Made by a program: the position numbers and the translations under genes
Source: an uncultured Lachnospiraceae bacterium
GTDB lineage: Bacteria; Bacillota; Clostridia; Lachnospirales; Lachnospiraceae
Assembly (NCBI GenBank): GCA_900539175.1
Contig: UQAW01000086.1
Location: 1 to 13,774, forward strand
Direction: 5' to 3'
DNA: 13,774 nucleotides
Shown here: positions 11,684-13,774 of the stretch, in pieces
Position numbering within the stretch: position 1 is the stretch's first letter
Layout: each line of letters opens with the position of its first letter
The notes under the pieces: generated by a model
The model's input: only the letters and a program-made list of their open reading frames with translations
What the model was told of the DNA's origin: nothing
The model's database searches: none

Positions 11684-12856
11684 TTATTGATGATCTTCCA
11701 GCCAGCGGACTGCGCAGTGCGCTAAACAAGCGGAGCCGATTGGGCAGACGTTCTCATTGAACTGAACCTTCGGATTGTGTGCAGGGGCATCGCCCCGCTC
11801 ATCCATATATCCTGCCGAAAGATATATGAATACGCTTGGGACTCTCTCCGCAATAGTCGCAAAATCTTCAGAAGCACTGGCTGACGTGTCGGGAACAGGA
11901 GTCAGACCGGGAATGGGTAGTTCTTCCATATAGCCTACTATCTTGTTCGTCATAACAGGATCACATACGAGCGGTGGCACCTCAGAAATCATCTCGACCT
12001 CTGCCGATGCTCCAAATACTTCCGCGGTCTTGTGAACAACCTCCTTCAGCCGCCGGACCAGTTTCTTACGGCTGGCGCTGTCGTTGGTGCGCAAGGTTCC
12101 TTGGAGGAGCGCGGTATCAGGAATTATATTGGGTGCTGAACCTGCGGAAAAATTGCCGATGGTCAGCACACAGGCTTTGCTGGGATCTGCTTCCCGAGCA
12201 ATCAGCGATTCCAAAGCAAGGTAAATATGGACACCGATATTGATTGGATCGATGGAACTGTGCGGATATGCGCCGTGGGCACCCCGCCCATGGATCGTAA
12301 TTCGAAAGCCATCTACGGAGTACATCATAGTTCCGCCGCTGTTGTACATGAACAAACCCACAGGCATCCTCCCGGGACCGACATGATAGGCTAGGGCTGC
12401 ATCCACACCTTCTAGTACGCCATTTGCCATCATATCTTTCGCACCCTCAAAGGTTTCTTCCGCAGGTTGAAACATAAATCGGACCCTGCCAGACAGCATG
12501 GATTCATTTTCTTTTAGTATCTTTGCCGCTGTCAGCAGCATGGCCGCATGGAAATCATGGCCGCAGGTATGAGCCTCTGTGCCGGTTGGACAGGAAAAGC
12601 TTTCGCCGCTTTCCTCAGGCATGGGCAGCGCATCCATGTCCGCTCGGAGCAAGATTGTCCTGCCCCCTTCCTGACCCAACTCTGCAGTCACTCCATGTCC
12701 GCAGGGACGTGGAGCCAATCCATATCCCCTCAACTGATCCATAACATAGGCTTGTCCTTTTGGCATATGAAGACCCACTTCCGCGTTGCTGTGCAGCCAG
12801 CGGCGATGGGAGATGGTTTCCTCACGCAGTGCCAGTGCCTGTTTATAAAAATCCAT
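11684..12856 (-). CDS. M20D-family amidohydrolase (N-acyl-amino acid / hippurate hydrolase type)
   Basis: A protein of 390 residues; AAGGAGG 7 bases ahead of the ATG. The M20D signature is complete: RRWLHSNAEVG near 18-28, RADMDALPMPE (71-81), TCGHDFHAAML with metal ligands Cys98 and His100, PAEETFEGAK with Glu133/Glu134, AYHVGP with His158, and HNPKVQFNE with His360. The dimerisation lid HGRGAHGAYPH is also seen. The family removes acyl groups from N-acyl amino acids (hippurate hydrolase, N-acetyl-diaminopimelate deacetylase, IAA-amino acid hydrolase). The exact substrate is open. It is a single-gene unit with its own promoter and a repeated motif at that promoter. It is slightly richer in GC than its neighbours. 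Confidence 0.92.
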   Translation of the reverse strand: MDFYKQALALREETISHRRWLHSNAEVGLHMPKGQAYVMDQLRGYGLAPRPCGHGVTAELGQEGGRTILLRADMDALPMPEESGESFSCPTGTEAHTCGHDFHAAMLLTAAKILKENESMLSGRVRFMFQPAEETFEGAKDMMANGVLEGVDAALAYHVGPGRMPVGLFMYNSGGTMMYSVDGFRITIHGRGAHGAYPHSSIDPINIGVHIYLALESLIAREADPSKACVLTIGNFSAGSAPNIIPDTALLQGTLRTNDSASRKKLVRRLKEVVHKTAEVFGASAEVEMISEVPPLVCDPVMTNKIVGYMEELPIPGLTPVPDTSASASEDFATIAERVPSVFIYLSAGYMDERGDAPAHNPKVQFNENVCPIGSACLAHCAVRWLEDHQ

Positions 12857-12871
12857 AATCGTACCTCCTTA

Positions 12872-12909
12872 ATTTGCTGAGAAAAATTAGTAAATATTTG
12901 CTGAGAAAA
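12872..12909. repeat. Pair of 14-bp direct repeats at the M20 promoter
   Basis: ATTTGCTGAGAAAA occurs at 12872-12885 and at 12896-12909, 24 bases apart, in the same direction. The second copy reaches the -10 element and the first lies in the untranslated leader. The spacing puts them about two helical turns apart on the same face, as for tandem operator sites. Confidence 0.6.
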
Positions 12910-12937
12910 TTGTAGCAAATGGCGTTGATAACTTCAA
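12909..12937 (-). promoter_or_regulatory. Promoter of the M20 amidohydrolase gene
   Basis: Minus strand: TTGAAG (12937-12932), 17 bases, TACAAT (12914-12909). GTTGA-5-TCAAC forms a short inverted repeat over the -35. Confidence 0.78.
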
Positions 12938-13006
12938 CAATATTTATAATTTGCCCATTACTTATAAAAAGACACATATAACTATCACAAAAGTTTTAGT
13001 AAGCTC

Positions 13007-13216
13007 ATGGATAGACGTAACAAAAAAAACAGTATTACATGGAATGGGGATGCTTCAGAATGGTTTGTCGAGGCTATAACACATATCGAAATTAAAAAAG
13101 TGGTGAAATGGCATAATAGGGAAAAATCATTTGGACATTTTGGAGATGCTGACGTGAGAATGACTAAGCTCGTGGAAGCGGAAAATGACATATGGTATGA
13201 TATTGTGAGACTGTAA
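13007..13216 (+). CDS. Orphan ORF fragment, probably cut by the IS element
   Basis: A plus-strand frame of 69 codons starts ATG at 13007 (MDRRNKKNSITWNGDASEWF) and ends at a TAA whose last codons lie in the IS left end, which begins at 13207. It has a mixed, protein-like composition (VVKWHNREKSFGHFGDADVR, then AENDIWYDIV) but I do not recognise it. No clear ribosome binding site precedes the ATG, so the true start may differ or the fragment may be dead. The 3' part is presumably missing because of the insertion. Confidence 0.35.
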   Translation: MDRRNKKNSITWNGDASEWFVEAITHIEIKKVVKWHNREKSFGHFGDADVRMTKLVEAENDIWYDIVRL

Positions 13217-13720
13217 TTAATTCTGTGTAAACTCTAAATGAACTATATATCCTCTTGGATTGATGTTAAAATAAATATCAATTCAGGAGGATTTTTTTAT
13301 GGCACGAAGAAGAAAAATGGATCCAGAACGTAAAGCGTTCATCAGCAGCTTACTGGAACACTATCAACCGAAAGATGCACAGAATATCCAAGATATGCTC
13401 AAAGATTTATTAGGGGATACTCTGCAGGGCATGTTGGAAGCTGAAATGGATGATCATCTTGGCTATTCCAAGTATGATTACAAAAACAAAGAAACTGACG
13501 ATAGCCGGAATGGTTACAGCCCTAAAACTGTTACCTCATCCATGGGAACCATCGGTCTGGACATTCCAAGAGACCGAAAAGGCGATTTTGAACCACAGAT
13601 CGTGAAAAAGAATCAGACCGATATTTCAAAGATCAAAGATCAGATGCTTTCCATGTGCGCAAAAGGAATGACAACAAGAGCTATTTCAGCCCATCTCAGG
13701 GATGTTTACGGAGTGGATGC
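13207..13720 (+). mobile_element. IS256-family element, left part
   Basis: The left terminus is placed at 13207 because GAGACTGTAATT at 13207 and TGTGTAAA at 13224-13231 line up in position with the 25-bp end of the other IS256-like element (about 17 of 25 identical). A leader of some 90 bases precedes the transposase. The element is broken at 13720, where a second IS end begins. No right end or target duplication can be seen within the window. Confidence 0.6.
13299..13720 (+). pseudogene. IS256-family (mutator-type) transposase, N-terminal part
   Basis: CAGGAGG 7 bases ahead supports the ATG at 13299. Residues 1-141 read as an intact N-terminus of the Transposase_mut family: LKDLLGDTLQGMLEAEMDDH, LGYSKYDYKNKETDDSRNGY, the SMGTIGLDIPRDRKGDFEPQ block, and the DNA-binding TTRAISAHLRDVYGVDA. 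Full-length members have about 400 residues with a DDE catalytic core, which is absent. At GVDA the sequence jumps to REFQVLCKLKKLI and a stop (13763), which is the translated end of another IS. It is therefore inactive as it stands. Confidence 0.88.
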
Positions 13721-13774
13721 GAGAGAGTTTCAAGTTTTGTGTAAACTGAAAAAACTGATATAAGATATGTTATT
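13721..13774 (+). mobile_element. End of a second IS256-like element inserted in the transposase
   Basis: GAGAGAGTTTCAAG, then TTTTGTGTAAA and a further 29 bases match the remnant at 8335-8282 at about 49 of 54 positions. The similarity starts precisely at the point where the transposase frame breaks, marking the element's outer terminus. The element continues beyond the right edge. Confidence 0.65.

Noticed and set aside
12985..13191. Minus-strand open frame of 68 codons opposite the orphan ORF
   Set aside because: Antisense to the orphan frame, no ribosome binding site, low-complexity Ser/Leu composition.
8335..13721. Invertible segment between inverted 54-bp copies
   Set aside because: Each copy is the outer end of a separate IS insertion with unrelated flanks; no active recombinase in the window and no sign of switching.

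Overview
The window looks like a chromosomal piece of a low-GC Gram-positive bacterium (Bacillota, probably Clostridia of the Lachnospiraceae type). The signs are a T-box leader, strong GGAGG ribosome binding sites, frequent GTG/TTG starts, TTGACA-17-TATAAT promoters, IS256-family insertion sequences and a small-XRE/DUF6442-like membrane protein operon. No rRNA or tRNA gene was seen. Almost every gene is on the minus strand; only the right-end transposase and one orphan fragment are on the plus strand.

Left, conserved-looking part (1-6300): a T-box leader (promoter 368-396, RNA about 361 to 57) reads out of the left edge. Its specifier reads GGU (glycine) by alignment with the glyQS leader, so the gene beyond the edge is probably glycine related. 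Next comes a two-gene operon for O-acylation of a surface polymer: an MBOAT acyltransferase (1833-3215) and a DHHW/AlgX-like SGNH protein (449-1813). Then follows a sulfur-metabolism block: a three-cysteine IscR-like Rrf2 regulator (3506-3940), O-acetylhomoserine sulfhydrylase metY (4203-5513), and a second Rrf2 regulator of the YwnA type (5771-6232). metY has its own promoter, an IscR-type dyad overlapping its transcription start, and a 29-codon leader ORF.

Right, accessory part (6300-13774): a graveyard of mobile and defence-type genes mixed with intact ones. It holds a frameshifted YefM/Phd-RelE toxin-antitoxin remnant, an intact XRE regulator with two small membrane proteins and a triple-repeat operator, a tyrosine recombinase fragment, the terminal about 90 bp of an IS256-like element fused to a truncated HEPN gene, and an operon GNAT(pseudo)-nucleoside phosphorylase-GNAT. 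That operon is preceded by what looks like a ribosome-controlled attenuator: a 20-codon leader peptide, an 11-bp long-range stem with alternative pairings, and a terminator just before the gene's ribosome binding site. Further right are a HAD hydrolase broken by a small deletion, an intact M20 amidohydrolase with a repeat-flanked promoter, an orphan ORF cut by an IS256-family element, and that element's transposase, itself cut by the end of a second IS256-like element identical in kind to the one at 8335.

Most novel candidates: the leader-peptide attenuator at 10352-10612, the metY leader ORF with its dyad at 5568-5740, and the XRE triple operator controlling two paralogous membrane proteins at 6866-7880. 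Functional statements rest on recognition of motifs by eye; no database search was run.
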